NCBI GenBank assembly: GCA_015064685.1
Contig: SVRT01000006.1
Span: forward strand, 56,285-120,284
DNA: 64,000 nt
Source of the DNA: Oscillospiraceae bacterium
GTDB lineage: Bacteria; Bacillota; Clostridia; Oscillospirales; CAG-272
Direction: 5' to 3'
Part shown: piece by piece, positions 45,101-53,052 of the stretch
Layout of the letters: each line of letters begins with the position of its first letter
How positions within the stretch are numbered: position 1 is the stretch's first letter
Translations under genes and position numbers: made by a program
The notes under the pieces: generated by a model
The model's input: only the letters and a program-made list of their open reading frames with translations
What the model was told of the DNA's origin: nothing
The model's database searches: none

Positions 45101-47524
45101 GTCATATTCGAATATTGTCTCACCGCAGTTATTACATTTGTAAGTACATGCATCAGCCGTAAGAGTCTCTGTCGCGCCAGACTTGTGTGCGCACTCGCCT
45201 GTTGCCTTATCCTTAGCGATACCTACCTGTGTAAAGTCATTGCCGTAGTCATAGATGAGCTGGTCATTCTCACCCATAAGGCTTATAGCCTCATCAATGG
45301 AGTCAACTACTGCAAAATACGCAATGTCAACAGTGGCTGCACCGCTCTGGAGCCACATTGAGTATATGGTCTGCTTACTTCCGTCGCTCGTCCACTGAGC
45401 AGTCTGAGAAGCGTCGAGTATAGCAACTCTCCATTCGCCTACAGGCTGGTTAGGAACCTGCTGAGAGTCGCCGTGAGTACCGTCGCCGTTGATGTATTTA
45501 CCGTTGCTACTCTTCTTATCTCCGGTTGCAACCGCAACAGAGAGAGAACCGCCGCCGGTAGTACGGTACTTGAAGGTTACGTACTTACCCGTAGGATATG
45601 CAGTTGAGGTAGCGTTACCTGCTCCGTCGCCGCCTGTGATGTTAAGGTGGCATCCTCCTGTGGTGGTGAATCTATTGAATATAACACCGTCCTCAACGAG
45701 GTCCGTTGTCAACTTACCTGTTACAGTGTAAACACCCATACTGCCGAGAGGAGCAAAGTAGTTGATGTCAGCAGAAACTGTCTGAGAAGCAGCTACTGTT
45801 CCGCAAACCGCGCAAGTAGCACTATATATTGCACTTCCGTCGTTGTTGTTCTTGACAGAAGTGGTGTAATAGTGAGATACGCACGCGCCTGTTGCCGTAT
45901 TAACAACAGCCTTACCGGTCGCACTGTACGCAAGCTCATAAGTATCTGTATCGATGAAGGACTTAGCCTCAGCAAGACTGTCAGCCATTACGATGTACTG
46001 AACGTCAACGTAATCATTGGAGTCACCGAGCATTGTGTAAGCTCCGTCTACCTTTGTAGCATCATAACCATTGAACCAACGGAAGTGGATCATCTCGGGC
46101 TTGTAGCCCTCTGCCTTATTTGTATCGATGATAATGGTGTGCCACTTGTTATCCTCGCTGATGGGGAAGGACCAAGCCTGTGCCTCGTCCCAAGCCGCGT
46201 AAATTCTCGCGTTTGTCTGACCAAGACCGTTCTCACCGTATCTTACCTTGAAGATGAGGTAACGAGCGGAGACGGTGGTATTGTTGCTTACGGGAGTGAA
46301 GAAGGAATAACCGTCGGTTGTGATCTTATTCTTGGAAACACGAGCATACGCGCCGTTTTCCATAATAGTTGCGGAGTTGTTTGTGTGGGTGTTACTAACA
46401 AGCTGGTAGGGAGTATAAACGAACTCAACGCTGTTAGCAACGTTCTGACCGAGGTCTGCAAAACATACAGAACATCTGAGGTCAGCATCCTCACCGTTGT
46501 TTGCCCAATATGTAGCGCCGTGAGCGCAATCAGCAACTGCTACGTTCTCAACGTTCTGGTAGAACTGATACATAGCCTTTGCAGTCGCTGCCTCTTCGCC
46601 ATTTGCCTCAACGAGAGAAGCAAGGTTGTTGAGAACACTTGCTGTGATCGTGCAAGTATCATCGCCTGCAGAAACCTTTACGGTATAAGGTGTTGCGAAG
46701 AGAGATGCGTTTACGTTAGCAACTCTTACGCGATAAACGCCCGCTGTCTCTGTGGCGTCAACGCTTGTGGAAACAGCTGCAAGTCCTACTCTTTCAACTG
46801 TTGCTGTGAGCTGCGATGCATCACCTGCATAGTTTACGTAGAAGTGAATTGCAAGGTTATCCTGCTCAAGAGAGAGCGCATACTTGTTAGCTGTGATAGC
46901 AGTACCGTTTGCTACGGTAGCATCACCTGCTACGATCTCTTTTACAGCATTGATGGGGTTAGTGCCTCTTGCATAAACGTCTGCGTTAGCAAGAGTACCT
47001 GTAGCATCACCAAAATATCCCTGCGCCATAGCACCCCAGTTGAGAAGTGCGCGCATTGCGTCGTGATACTCAGCCTTAGAAGCGTCAGCAAGAACGTCCT
47101 CTGCATATTCCTTTACGGAATAAACGATAGGCGCGCCGTTGCCGCTTGTGCCGCTTGCGTCGCTTGCGTAGATCTTAACCGTGTGAGTCATCTGCGAGGG
47201 TGCAAGTGCAACCGGTACGCAGAAACCGTCAGTGGTCTCTTCGAGATCAGCTACTGCAAAGTACTGAGTCTCGGTTGTGCCTGTTTCGGGATCAATAACC
47301 TCAGCTACGAACTTCTCGGCTGTACCGGTCGTGGAGTAGTAGAACTTAAGGCTTACCTTACCCGATGTTCCAACCTTTACGCCGGCATACTGCTCGCCGT
47401 AGTCAGCGGAACCCTCATCGCTCAGCAGAGCAGCACCTGCGATAGCACCGACAGTCAGTACTACTGCAAGAACAACTACAGCCAAGAGAAGAGCGGATCT
47501 CTTGAAAAGCTTGAAGTTTTTCAT
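42128..47524 (-). CDS. Giant modular secreted protein without lipobox, six modules (1798 aa)
   Basis: Ninth family member and the longest in the window. Its signal/anchor (ALLLAVVVLAVVLTVGAIAG, about residues 11-33) has no lipobox Cys, so it is either secreted or held by an uncleaved N-terminal helix. Residues about 45-320 form a region not found in the other members (GVKVGTSGKVSLKFYYSTTG ... EYHDAMRALLNWGAMAQGYF). Cys segments start near 331, 548, 776, 1031, 1251 (with a second Cys pair near 1295) and 1511, each followed by a beta-sandwich segment of one of the three subtypes seen in the array. The C-terminus ends VNVADGSAAN. ATG preceded by AGGAG; promoter at 47648-47676; the 43-residue peptide follows. 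Confidence 0.9.
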   Translation of the reverse strand: MKNFKLFKRSALLLAVVVLAVVLTVGAIAGAALLSDEGSADYGEQYAGVKVGTSGKVSLKFYYSTTGTAEKFVAEVIDPETGTTETQYFAVADLEETTDGFCVPVALAPSQMTHTVKIYASDASGTSGNGAPIVYSVKEYAEDVLADASKAEYHDAMRALLNWGAMAQGYFGDATGTLANADVYARGTNPINAVKEIVAGDATVANGTAITANKYALSLEQDNLAIHFYVNYAGDASQLTATVERVGLAAVSTSVDATETAGVYRVRVANVNASLFATPYTVKVSAGDDTCTITASVLNNLASLVEANGEEAATAKAMYQFYQNVENVAVADCAHGATYWANNGEDADLRCSVCFADLGQNVANSVEFVYTPYQLVSNTHTNNSATIMENGAYARVSKNKITTDGYSFFTPVSNNTTVSARYLIFKVRYGENGLGQTNARIYAAWDEAQAWSFPISEDNKWHTIIIDTNKAEGYKPEMIHFRWFNGYDATKVDGAYTMLGDSNDYVDVQYIVMADSLAEAKSFIDTDTYELAYSATGKAVVNTATGACVSHYYTTSVKNNNDGSAIYSATCAVCGTVAASQTVSADINYFAPLGSMGVYTVTGKLTTDLVEDGVIFNRFTTTGGCHLNITGGDGAGNATSTAYPTGKYVTFKYRTTGGGSLSVAVATGDKKSSNGKYINGDGTHGDSQQVPNQPVGEWRVAILDASQTAQWTSDGSKQTIYSMWLQSGAATVDIAYFAVVDSIDEAISLMGENDQLIYDYGNDFTQVGIAKDKATGECAHKSGATETLTADACTYKCNNCGETIFEYDLSGVSVFFSAYNLSQATGSKNETNPSLNNNKLTPSTYFQMNNKKYVFDSNAPYFGFDGTSADNKTSQFIWMRSAQDTGNASAYERYFVDIGQANYLVIKMRGSENALTDVPVSYSTSGYTGSVSIGLPLAAAGADEWGTYVIDLSKVAGSAHAKNTETGTYELDFFMFSLYPFLADDHVDFAYIAFAEDWAGVSALVKEDTVYKVVDRNRNYTEVTTDDGACVGDCSYALTVNGTVYTYACVGCGKVDRTFDVANINYFAPLSGMNYYNNAGTSLVKDQFDMTEILAYNRYAATEGTHWNFTGGGGAGAATGTAYNSGSYIIMKVRAYGETKAGLCLYASTDGTTNVAAGHVGTFYVEPEDGWTVIILKNPVNSNSKYALNTNAQLYFMGMPQGNDRKMDIAYLAVTDSLEEAMVLLKNNETYKLYEGTFATYKGHYDQDGLCVEHEYQVKNVNGACTYVCVACGHNGGAAEHGSYNIVADGTYKTVCTVCGSTIRDTGASVNATDLYWSAEKLYSMAAVASKWTGTVSNIDLVTDGGETFLRLADAKTNGQWCGWFPETTNGANHPGAGRYMVIKVRQNNNSVNSTVLPFWVTSTGGFAGSWAAGGFEVYLPEDNQWHTIVVDLATRAGSTAYAPDTNGEYGPRTVHIRPFGGYTQMDTPTDEVLDIAYISFFNDLSDIKNIIAEDTYEWSVNNSTNYVRDTQTHGCAVHTPVESVNGSTYTYSCSECGQVVKTIALDDSVTKYYSANALNTTAKVYYGGSGNSYKYDVDANVGYMETSRIQTIWQRMDHDMATTQTASAGEQYSVNVGNAKYLVVKARSSDAAAYIRFCISTTAKNCAIGTVTEADFTDGVLNKTIATYKKILEDGSTESALCSAVGDQYYHGSSTKSVFLMGKGEATGEWVTYVIDLEAVCGEYYAKLEGQDYYDVDSFYFHNEGTSDIAYVAFVEGGWAEIDALVEESVVTQITAGGSNTATVSQQVNVADGSAAN

Positions 47525-47647
47525 TTGAGTTTTCTCCTTTTGTTTTTAGGGCTTTGCCCGTTTGATTTTTGGGGTCGCGAGGACAGTCTAAAGCTTTCCT
47601 CTGCGACAGAACAGAGGCTCACGATAAACCTATCCATTGTAAACTCT

Positions 47648-47676
47648 ATTATACCACTCCAAAAACTCCTTGTCAA
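47648..47676 (-). promoter_or_regulatory. Sigma-A promoter of the 1798-residue protein
   Basis: TTGACA (47671-47676), 17-base spacer, TATAAT (47648-47653) on the minus strand. Confidence 0.78.
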
Positions 47677-47708
47677 GTGAAATGTTGGATATTTTTATCA
47701 TTTTTTTC

Positions 47709-47770
47709 AAAAAAAAGAGTGCTTTTTCGTTTTTTTAACCAAAACAAAACAAAAGCACCCTTTTTTTCGA
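47709..47770. terminator. AT-rich hairpin between the tagged lipoprotein and the giant protein gene
   Basis: Arms AGTGCTTTTT / AAAAGCAC flank an AT-rich loop and are followed by T-runs on both strands. It probably terminates the 47819-48031 gene. Confidence 0.6.
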
Positions 47771-47818
47771 TATTTAATTGAGATTATTTGCTCGAAATAT
47801 ATTTGATTACAAGCAAAT

Positions 47819-48031
47819 TCATCCAAGCGGAACTCCGCCAAGCTCCCACTCGTCGGTGACTGTTCCCTGCTCCTTGTCAACAGGAGAATCGTCGTTTTCG
47901 TCCTCGTTTTCCTCACCGCCGACGATAATATTGTGTCCCGTTTCCTCTTCCTCGCCGTCAGTGCAGGAAACGAGCGTTGCGCAGAGCGCCAGTGCAAGCA
48001 ACATTAATACAAATGTAGAAATTTTTTTCAT
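47819..48031 (-). CDS. Very small acidic lipoprotein ending in WELGGVPLG (70 aa)
   Basis: MKKISTFVLMLLALALCATL signal peptide with lipobox LVSC (Cys about 23), an acidic region of about 35 residues, and the tail TVTDEWELGGVPLG. GGAGGAGAAAGCGC precedes the ATG at 48031, and a promoter lies at 48059-48087. The last 28 bases before the stop (47822-47849) are identical to those in the 165-residue lipoprotein gene at 40719-41216, although the rest of the two genes differs and even the stop codons do (TGA here, TAA there). It is monocistronic, upstream of the giant protein gene. Function unknown; the shared tail suggests a common recognition or modification site. Confidence 0.85.
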   Translation of the reverse strand: MKKISTFVLMLLALALCATLVSCTDGEEEETGHNIIVGGEENEDENDDSPVDKEQGTVTDEWELGGVPLG

Positions 48032-48058
48032 GCGCTTTCTCCTCCATCATTTTTTACC

Positions 48059-48087
48059 ATTATATCACATAGAAAGGCTTGTGTCAA
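48059..48087 (-). promoter_or_regulatory. Sigma-A promoter of the 70-residue tagged lipoprotein
   Basis: TTGACA (48082-48087), 17-base spacer, TATAAT (48059-48064) with an extended TGA just before the -10. Confidence 0.78.
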
Positions 48088-48184
48088 GGATTATTATTCA
48101 GATTGCGTTCATCCATGTCGCTATAATAATCGGCACATATCGGATGATATCAACAGCTTGTTTGTTTATAAATTTATTGTTGTT

Positions 48185-49603
48185 TTATTTCCTTAATCCC
48201 TTGGGGTAATGGTTCTTCGCGGCTCCCGCGCTTACCTTTGCGCCGCCCACAGCACAGCCGTCGATCAGCACAGCCGCCCAACCGCTTTGTCTTGTGGAAT
48301 CCGCCGCAACAAAGCCATCCGCACATATCTCCTCGCCGCGAAGATAACGCTCTGCCTCCTCGCTCTCTCCCCGAAGCTCGATCTTAAGCCCGAATTCACG
48401 TCCGAATGCCGAGAAAAGCTGATGATGAGGCACTATCCTTCCCTTAACGCACTCACCGACGCAGACTCCCGCCGCAAAGACGTTGTAAGGCGGCAGCGCA
48501 ATGTCGGGTGCAAGAAATATAAGCTCACCAAGCATTATAAGTTCACCGCGCACACCGGCGGTAAGATTTTCGTCCAGGAATTTTCTTGCCGCAGCGATCG
48601 TCTCAAGCTCGGCACGGCTCTTTTTGATCTCTCCCGTCCCCTTTTGCTTTTTTTCCTTTTTGCGCTTTGCGGAGTCCTCTCCGTCGAAGCCACTCGCCCT
48701 CTCAAAGAGCGCTATGAACTGCCCCTCTCCGTTCGAACGGTGAGGATATAGCCTGCGGCACTTTTTCATATCGTAGTTGCAACCGTCAAGCATCAAGCCG
48801 TCCGAGGTGTGTGATGCCAACGCATCCTCAACAGGGCAAAGTGCAAAATCGGGGTGAGACTCAAGAAACCAGGCAACGTTCTCCTCGTTCTCCTCGAGCG
48901 CGAACGTGCAGGTCGAGTATAGCAACTTGCCGCCTACCTTTACGCATTTCGCCACGTTTCCGAGTATCTCCCTCTGTCTCTCGGCGCACATTTTCACATT
49001 TTCCTCGCTCCATTCCTCAACAGCGCGGACGTTTTTGCGGAACATTCCCTCGCCCGAGCAAGGAGCATCGCAAAGCACAAGATCAAACGCCGAAGGATAA
49101 GTCTCGGCAAGCACCGATGTGTCAAGATTGCACACGACCGTGTTTTTCGCGCCCATTCTCTCAACGTTTCCCTGCAATATCCTGCAACGCTTCTTTTCAT
49201 ATTCGTTGGCAACGACTATTCCGCTCTCGCCAACCATAGCGGCGAGCTGTGTAGTCTTGCCGCCCGGTGCGGAGCAGGAATCAAGCACGCGCATCCCCTC
49301 TGTAAGGCTAACCGCGTGAACCGTCGACATAGCGGACGCGTCCTGCATATATATCGCACCTGAATGGTGACACGGAAGGCTTCCGGGAAATTCCTCTCGC
49401 GTAATGTACGCGTCGGGAGGAAAATCTATGTCTTTTCTGTCAATTTTGGGGTTTGCCACCTCGAAATCAGCTCTGTTCGTCTTGATGCCGTTGATCCTGA
49501 ACGCCTTGACCGCATCGGTGTTCTCAAGGCAGTCAAAAAGCTTGTCTGCCTCGTCGCGACCCAGGATCGCGACCATTCTCTCAATAAATTTTTCGGGTAG
49601 CAT
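48185..49603 (-). CDS. rsmF: RsmF-like rRNA (cytosine-C5)-methyltransferase (472 aa)
   Basis: NOL1/NOP2/Sun family SAM-dependent methyltransferase. SAM motif I DSCSAPGGKTTQLAAM, catalytic DAPCSGEGMFRKN and STCTFALEENEENV are all present. The length and the C-terminal extension (FLDENLTAGVRGELIMLGEL ... NHYPKGLRK, with a YPKGLR-like end typical of RNA-binding domains) fit the RsmF group and exclude the shorter RsmB. Start at ATG 49603, which overlaps the stop of the upstream HAD gene (TGATG); a GTG three bases upstream is an alternative. GGAGGCGG precedes it. Expressed with the HAD gene from the promoter at 50297-50325. Confidence 0.92.
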   Translation of the reverse strand: MLPEKFIERMVAILGRDEADKLFDCLENTDAVKAFRINGIKTNRADFEVANPKIDRKDIDFPPDAYITREEFPGSLPCHHSGAIYMQDASAMSTVHAVSLTEGMRVLDSCSAPGGKTTQLAAMVGESGIVVANEYEKKRCRILQGNVERMGAKNTVVCNLDTSVLAETYPSAFDLVLCDAPCSGEGMFRKNVRAVEEWSEENVKMCAERQREILGNVAKCVKVGGKLLYSTCTFALEENEENVAWFLESHPDFALCPVEDALASHTSDGLMLDGCNYDMKKCRRLYPHRSNGEGQFIALFERASGFDGEDSAKRKKEKKQKGTGEIKKSRAELETIAAARKFLDENLTAGVRGELIMLGELIFLAPDIALPPYNVFAAGVCVGECVKGRIVPHHQLFSAFGREFGLKIELRGESEEAERYLRGEEICADGFVAADSTRQSGWAAVLIDGCAVGGAKVSAGAAKNHYPKGLRK

Positions 49604-50265
49604 CACTCGCCCGCCTCCAAAAGTCTCATTATCTCTCCTTCAAGCTCACCTGCTTCGCGGCAGAATATCTCACCGCCGACCGCCTCCATCTGCTCTCTGT
49701 CACGGAAGCCCCAGGTCACGCAAATACAAGGAATACAAGCGTTTTTCGCTGTAAGAACGTCCGTCTCGGAGTCTCCGACGTATATAGCGCTCTCGCATCC
49801 GAGCGTCTCGATCATCTTTATCACCTTGTCGGGCGCAGGCTTGCGCGGCATCCCTTCTCTGTCGCCGATAGACTCAATGATAAGCGAGCCGAAATGCTTT
49901 TTGCAAAGGCTGACCGTTGCGTCATCGGGCTTGTTGCTCACCACCGCACAAGGAACACCGATCTCACCGAGCCTTTTGAGTATATCTATCACTCCGTCGT
50001 AAGGACGGGTCTTTATATCGGCGTGATCCGCGTAATATTTTCTGAAAAAAGCGAGCGCAGCATCGTATTCGGGATTATCCCTGCCGCCATCGAGTGCCTT
50101 CGAAATAAGGTCCGCCGCGCCGTGACCGACGAAGCGCCTGACCTCCTCGAGCGTGCGCTCGGGCGAATTATATTCTCTCATAGTACAATTGACCGCGTCG
50201 CACAGATCCTCAAGAGTGTCAAGCAGAGTCCCGTCAAGGTCAAATAACAGAGCAATTTTCTTCAT
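49603..50265 (-). CDS. gph: HAD-family phosphatase, phosphoglycolate phosphatase type (220 aa)
   Basis: HAD motif I FDLDGTLLDT, motif II VVSNKPDD, motif III K in RKPAPDKV and motif IV YVGDSETDV, with an alpha-helical cap between the first two as in Gph/PGP proteins. Start at 50265 (MKKIALLFDLDG) after TTGGAGAATGGT; the frame is open upstream to 50325, but that end lies in the -35 box. Substrate specificity within this subgroup cannot be told from sequence alone. The stop overlaps the RsmF-like start. Confidence 0.88.
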   Translation of the reverse strand: MKKIALLFDLDGTLLDTLEDLCDAVNCTMREYNSPERTLEEVRRFVGHGAADLISKALDGGRDNPEYDAALAFFRKYYADHADIKTRPYDGVIDILKRLGEIGVPCAVVSNKPDDATVSLCKKHFGSLIIESIGDREGMPRKPAPDKVIKMIETLGCESAIYVGDSETDVLTAKNACIPCICVTWGFRDREQMEAVGGEIFCREAGELEGEIMRLLEAGE

Positions 50266-50296
50266 ACCATTCTCCAATCTGCCAAAATTCCCTCTA

Positions 50297-50325
50297 ATTA
50301 TATACCATTTCCCCGCCCGTGTCAA
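50297..50325 (-). promoter_or_regulatory. Sigma-A promoter of the HAD-RsmF pair
   Basis: TTGACA (50320-50325), 17-base spacer, TATAAT (50297-50302) on the minus strand. Confidence 0.75.
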
Positions 50326-50363
50326 TTATTTTTTCGTTTTCCAGCCATTACATTGGGGTTTTA

Positions 50364-50586
50364 CGAATAGCCTTCCCCAGCGGGGAAGGGGGACCGCGCT
50401 CGCGCGGTGGATGAGGAGGTCGCCCTTTTGTGGGCTTCGCGTCCGTGTAAAGACCTTGTTCCGATGCATAAGAATCTTTGCGCGAAAAGACAAAATCCAC
50501 ACCGCTCCCGTGAAATACATCCTAATGGCGACCTCCTCATCCACCACCTTCGGTGGTCCCCCTTCTCCGCTGGAGAAGGCTATTCG
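50364..50586 (-). mobile_element. MITE-like double-hairpin element, 223 bp, second copy
   Basis: Reverse orientation of the element at 29076-29298 and exactly the same length. The arms are near-identical and the interior is diverged but alignable. The flanking bases also match when inverted (TAAAACCCC on one side, CGACAGTTCGCTAAATCATA on the other), so both copies sit in the same outer sequence. It lies in the gap 50266-50712, which has no gene. Confidence 0.8.
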
Positions 50587-50651
50587 CGACAGTTCGCTAA
50601 ATCATAATTTGAAGATACCGCAGCAACAACCGAGAAAAACCGAAAATCCAA

Positions 50652-50680
50652 TTGACAAAAGCGTTTTTTTATGCTACAAT
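50652..50680 (+). promoter_or_regulatory. Sigma-A promoter of the MFS transporter gene
   Basis: TTGACA (50652-50657), 17-base spacer, TACAAT (50675-50680). Confidence 0.78.
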
Positions 50681-50712
50681 CTCCTTTAGTAAACCCACGA
50701 AAGGAAATAAAA

Positions 50713-51936
50713 ATGACTCCCCAGATTGCAAAAGACAAATACAAGATGACACGCTTCGCCTGTTATATGTGCTTCATCATACAGGCGCTCATCATAAACT
50801 TCCCACCAATTTTATTTTTGCATTTTTCCACGACCTACGGCATTGAGATATCGAGGATAACCTTCCTTGTAATAATCAATTTCGCCTGCCAATTCTGCCT
50901 TGATATGCTCTCCGCGATATTCGCAAAGCACATAAACTACAAGGTAATGGTCACAACGTCGAATATTTTTGCCGCGCTTGGACTCGCATCCTTCGCTTTT
51001 CTTCCCGATATACTCCCCGACCCATACGTCGGACTCATCATTGCAACTCTTTTGAGCGCGATAGGAAGCGGACTTATTGAGGTCATCGCAAACCCGATAA
51101 TGCAGTCCTGCCCCAAGCCCAAAAAGGACTTTTCAATGGGCTTTCTCCACTCGTTTTACTGCTGGGGGGCGCTTGGAGTCGTGCTTATATCAACGCTTCT
51201 TTTGCTCTGGACAGGTGTGGGCAGCTGGAAGCTTCTCGCTCTTATGTGGGCGGTCATTCCCGCAGCAAATACCGTTATTTTCCTTATTGCTCCCGTAAAT
51301 CAGCCCTCCGCGGAGATGGAGGAGACCTCGTCGCTCTCCAAGCTCGTCAAAACTAAAGCCTTCTGGCTCTTCATCTTCATAATGATCCTCGGCGGCGCGT
51401 GCGAGCAAGGCATGGCACAATGGGCATCTGCTTTTGCAGAAACCGCTCTGACAGAGATCAATATCGCTCCCGAGAGCGCAAAGCTCTTTGGCGACCTGCT
51501 CGGACCCTGCTCCTTCGCGCTCACCATGGCGCTTTCAAGAATGATCTACCCGAAGGTGTGCGAAAAATACGACCTTCGCCGCGTAATGATGCTCTCAAGT
51601 GTTCTTTGTGCTATCTGCTACGCGGTGGCGGCAATAACACAAAACCCCTTCGTATCGCTTATCGGCTGCGGAATCTGCGGCTTCTCGGTCGGAATTATGT
51701 GGCCGGGCACACTCGACCTCGCAGGAAAGACCTGTACCTTCGTCGGCACGGCTCTCTTTGCGATGCTCTCTTTGGCAGGTGACCTCGGATGTCTGACCGG
51801 ACCCGCACTCGTCGGATTTACCGCAGACCTTCTCGGCGGCAGCCTTAAAGCAGGAATGACCGCCGCGATCGCCCTCCCCACAGCCCTCGCGATTATCCTC
51901 CTCTTTTTCAAAGCAAAAAAGCAGGAAAACAAATAA
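50713..51936 (+). CDS. MFS transporter (407 aa)
   Basis: Twelve hydrophobic segments are apparent across the protein. The N-terminal half has a loop with GSGLIEVIANPIMQSCPKPK and FLHSFYCWGALG, which resembles the fucose/glucose-permease (FHS) branch of the family. The C-terminal half contains GFSVGIMWPGTLDLA and ends in a basic FKAKKQENK tail. Start at 50713 (MTPQIAKDKYKMTRF) after AAAGGAAAT; the longer frame begins inside the -10 box. Substrate unknown, a sugar being the likeliest by family. The stop codon merges with the end of the repeat at 51938. Confidence 0.88.
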   Translation: MTPQIAKDKYKMTRFACYMCFIIQALIINFPPILFLHFSTTYGIEISRITFLVIINFACQFCLDMLSAIFAKHINYKVMVTTSNIFAALGLASFAFLPDILPDPYVGLIIATLLSAIGSGLIEVIANPIMQSCPKPKKDFSMGFLHSFYCWGALGVVLISTLLLLWTGVGSWKLLALMWAVIPAANTVIFLIAPVNQPSAEMEETSSLSKLVKTKAFWLFIFIMILGGACEQGMAQWASAFAETALTEINIAPESAKLFGDLLGPCSFALTMALSRMIYPKVCEKYDLRRVMMLSSVLCAICYAVAAITQNPFVSLIGCGICGFSVGIMWPGTLDLAGKTCTFVGTALFAMLSLAGDLGCLTGPALVGFTADLLGGSLKAGMTAAIALPTALAIILLFFKAKKQENK

Positions 51937-51937
51937 A

Positions 51938-52458
51938 TTGCAGTTTATCGGGAACGCGAGGGGGATGCGGGGGATGCGCGTGGGGGGCTTTTCCAGGGAA
52001 AAAAGCCCCCCACACCCCCAAAACCCCAAAGTATATTTTATACAAGTTAAGACGGTTTATCTATCTACACCGTGTCGCATCTGCATAGTCCCACTGCTAT
52101 CGTGTTGCGAGTGTATTTAAAATCGTTCGAAAAGCTTACTTCAACTTAGTTATTCTTTAAGATTAAAGGGTTTTCATCGGTTGGGTTCCAAACCTTACCA
52201 ACACGATAAGGTCAGTGAGGGATTTTTTTAGCCGCTTGCGGCGAAAAATCCTACGACACCATATGCAACGTGAAGTTGAACTAACTCATTTATCAATTTG
52301 TTGCAAACGGCTGCTTGCAAGCAAGCAGTCCGAGTTATATTTTTCACTATTAAAGGACCTAATATAAGGGAAGTTTTTGCGGAGCTTTTTTCAAAAAGCG
52401 ACCCGCCGGAGGCACGCGTCCCCGCATCCCCCGCGTCCCCGACAAATCAAAATTTGAA
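51938..52458 (-). repeat. Interspersed structured repeat, copy C (about 520 bp), inverted
   Basis: Reverse complement of copy A at 2376-2896, nearly full length, including the 95-bp segment missing from copy B. It starts at the TAA of the MFS gene (TAAATTGCAG) and ends ACAAATCAAAATTTGAAAC. It fills the gap 51937-52500 apart from the Nudix terminator. Confidence 0.85.
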
Positions 52459-52460
52459 AC

Positions 52461-52500
52461 AAAAAAACGCTTGCTGCTTTTGTGCAACAAGCGTTTTTTA
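52461..52500 (-). terminator. Intrinsic terminator of the Nudix gene
   Basis: AAACGCTTG / CAAGCGTTT with a TTTTTTT tail on the minus strand, directly past the stop codon. Confidence 0.75.
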
Positions 52501-52926
52501 TTATTTACCTTTACAGAAAGCGATCGCGTGCGAGAGGACGCGTCTATCGTTCTCGTGTGCGAGAAGCGCAGGCGCTTTCTCGACCGGCACCCACTCGACA
52601 GAAGCCACCTCACCCACGGCGGGCGAAGTTTCAATCTGATCTGTGTGCGCCAGAAAATACACCACTTCCTTTTTCACTCCAGGACGCGGATGGTAGTATA
52701 CGGGATGGCGGAAGCTACTCTTGATGCAGATGCTTACCGAGGTCTCCTCAAAGACCTCGCGCACCGCTGTTTCGTGCTCTGTCTCTCCGCTTTCAACGTG
52801 TCCCTTCGGGAATGAATGGTTACTGGCAGGCGAATGCTTTATCATAAGGACGAATCTCTGTTTTTTTCCGTCCTCGGTCAGCGCGTCTCTGAAAACGATC
52901 GCGCCGCAGGATTTTTCAAAACTCAT
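52501..52926 (-). CDS. Nudix hydrolase (141 aa)
   Basis: Complete Nudix box GHVESGETEHETAVREVFEE followed by TSV (residues about 42-64), with the CGAIVFRD start and PKG preceding it as in Ap4A hydrolases (MutT/NudA type). It hydrolyses a nucleoside diphosphate linked to another group; an Ap4A-type substrate is likely by family but unproven. ATG at 52926 with GGAG ten bases upstream. It lies downstream of infB on the same strand, 126 nt away, with a GC-rich hairpin (52985-53012) between them but no T-run, so partial read-through is possible. Confidence 0.9.
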   Translation of the reverse strand: MSFEKSCGAIVFRDALTEDGKKQRFVLMIKHSPASNHSFPKGHVESGETEHETAVREVFEETSVSICIKSSFRHPVYYHPRPGVKKEVVYFLAHTDQIETSPAVGEVASVEWVPVEKAPALLAHENDRRVLSHAIAFCKGK

Positions 52927-53052
52927 ATATAATCATCTCCAATTCCGACTGTCGGATATTAATTGGCAGATGGCAAATATGCTATCCGCGGAGCGCGAAG
53001 CGTCTCCGCGGAAAATTTGTCATTATGTCTGTCAAAGGCTTGTTTTAGCGAG

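Noticed and set aside
45647..47680. Long plus-strand open frames opposite the giant proteins (for example 677 codons here; others at 4462-5577, 19646-20806, 21641-23062, 29162-30589, 31679-33385)
   Set aside because: They lie wholly antisense to genes with lipoboxes, ribosome-binding sites and family motifs. The repeated Cys/Val/Arg-rich wording mirrors the complement of the module repeats. Codon bias of the real genes leaves the opposite frames open.
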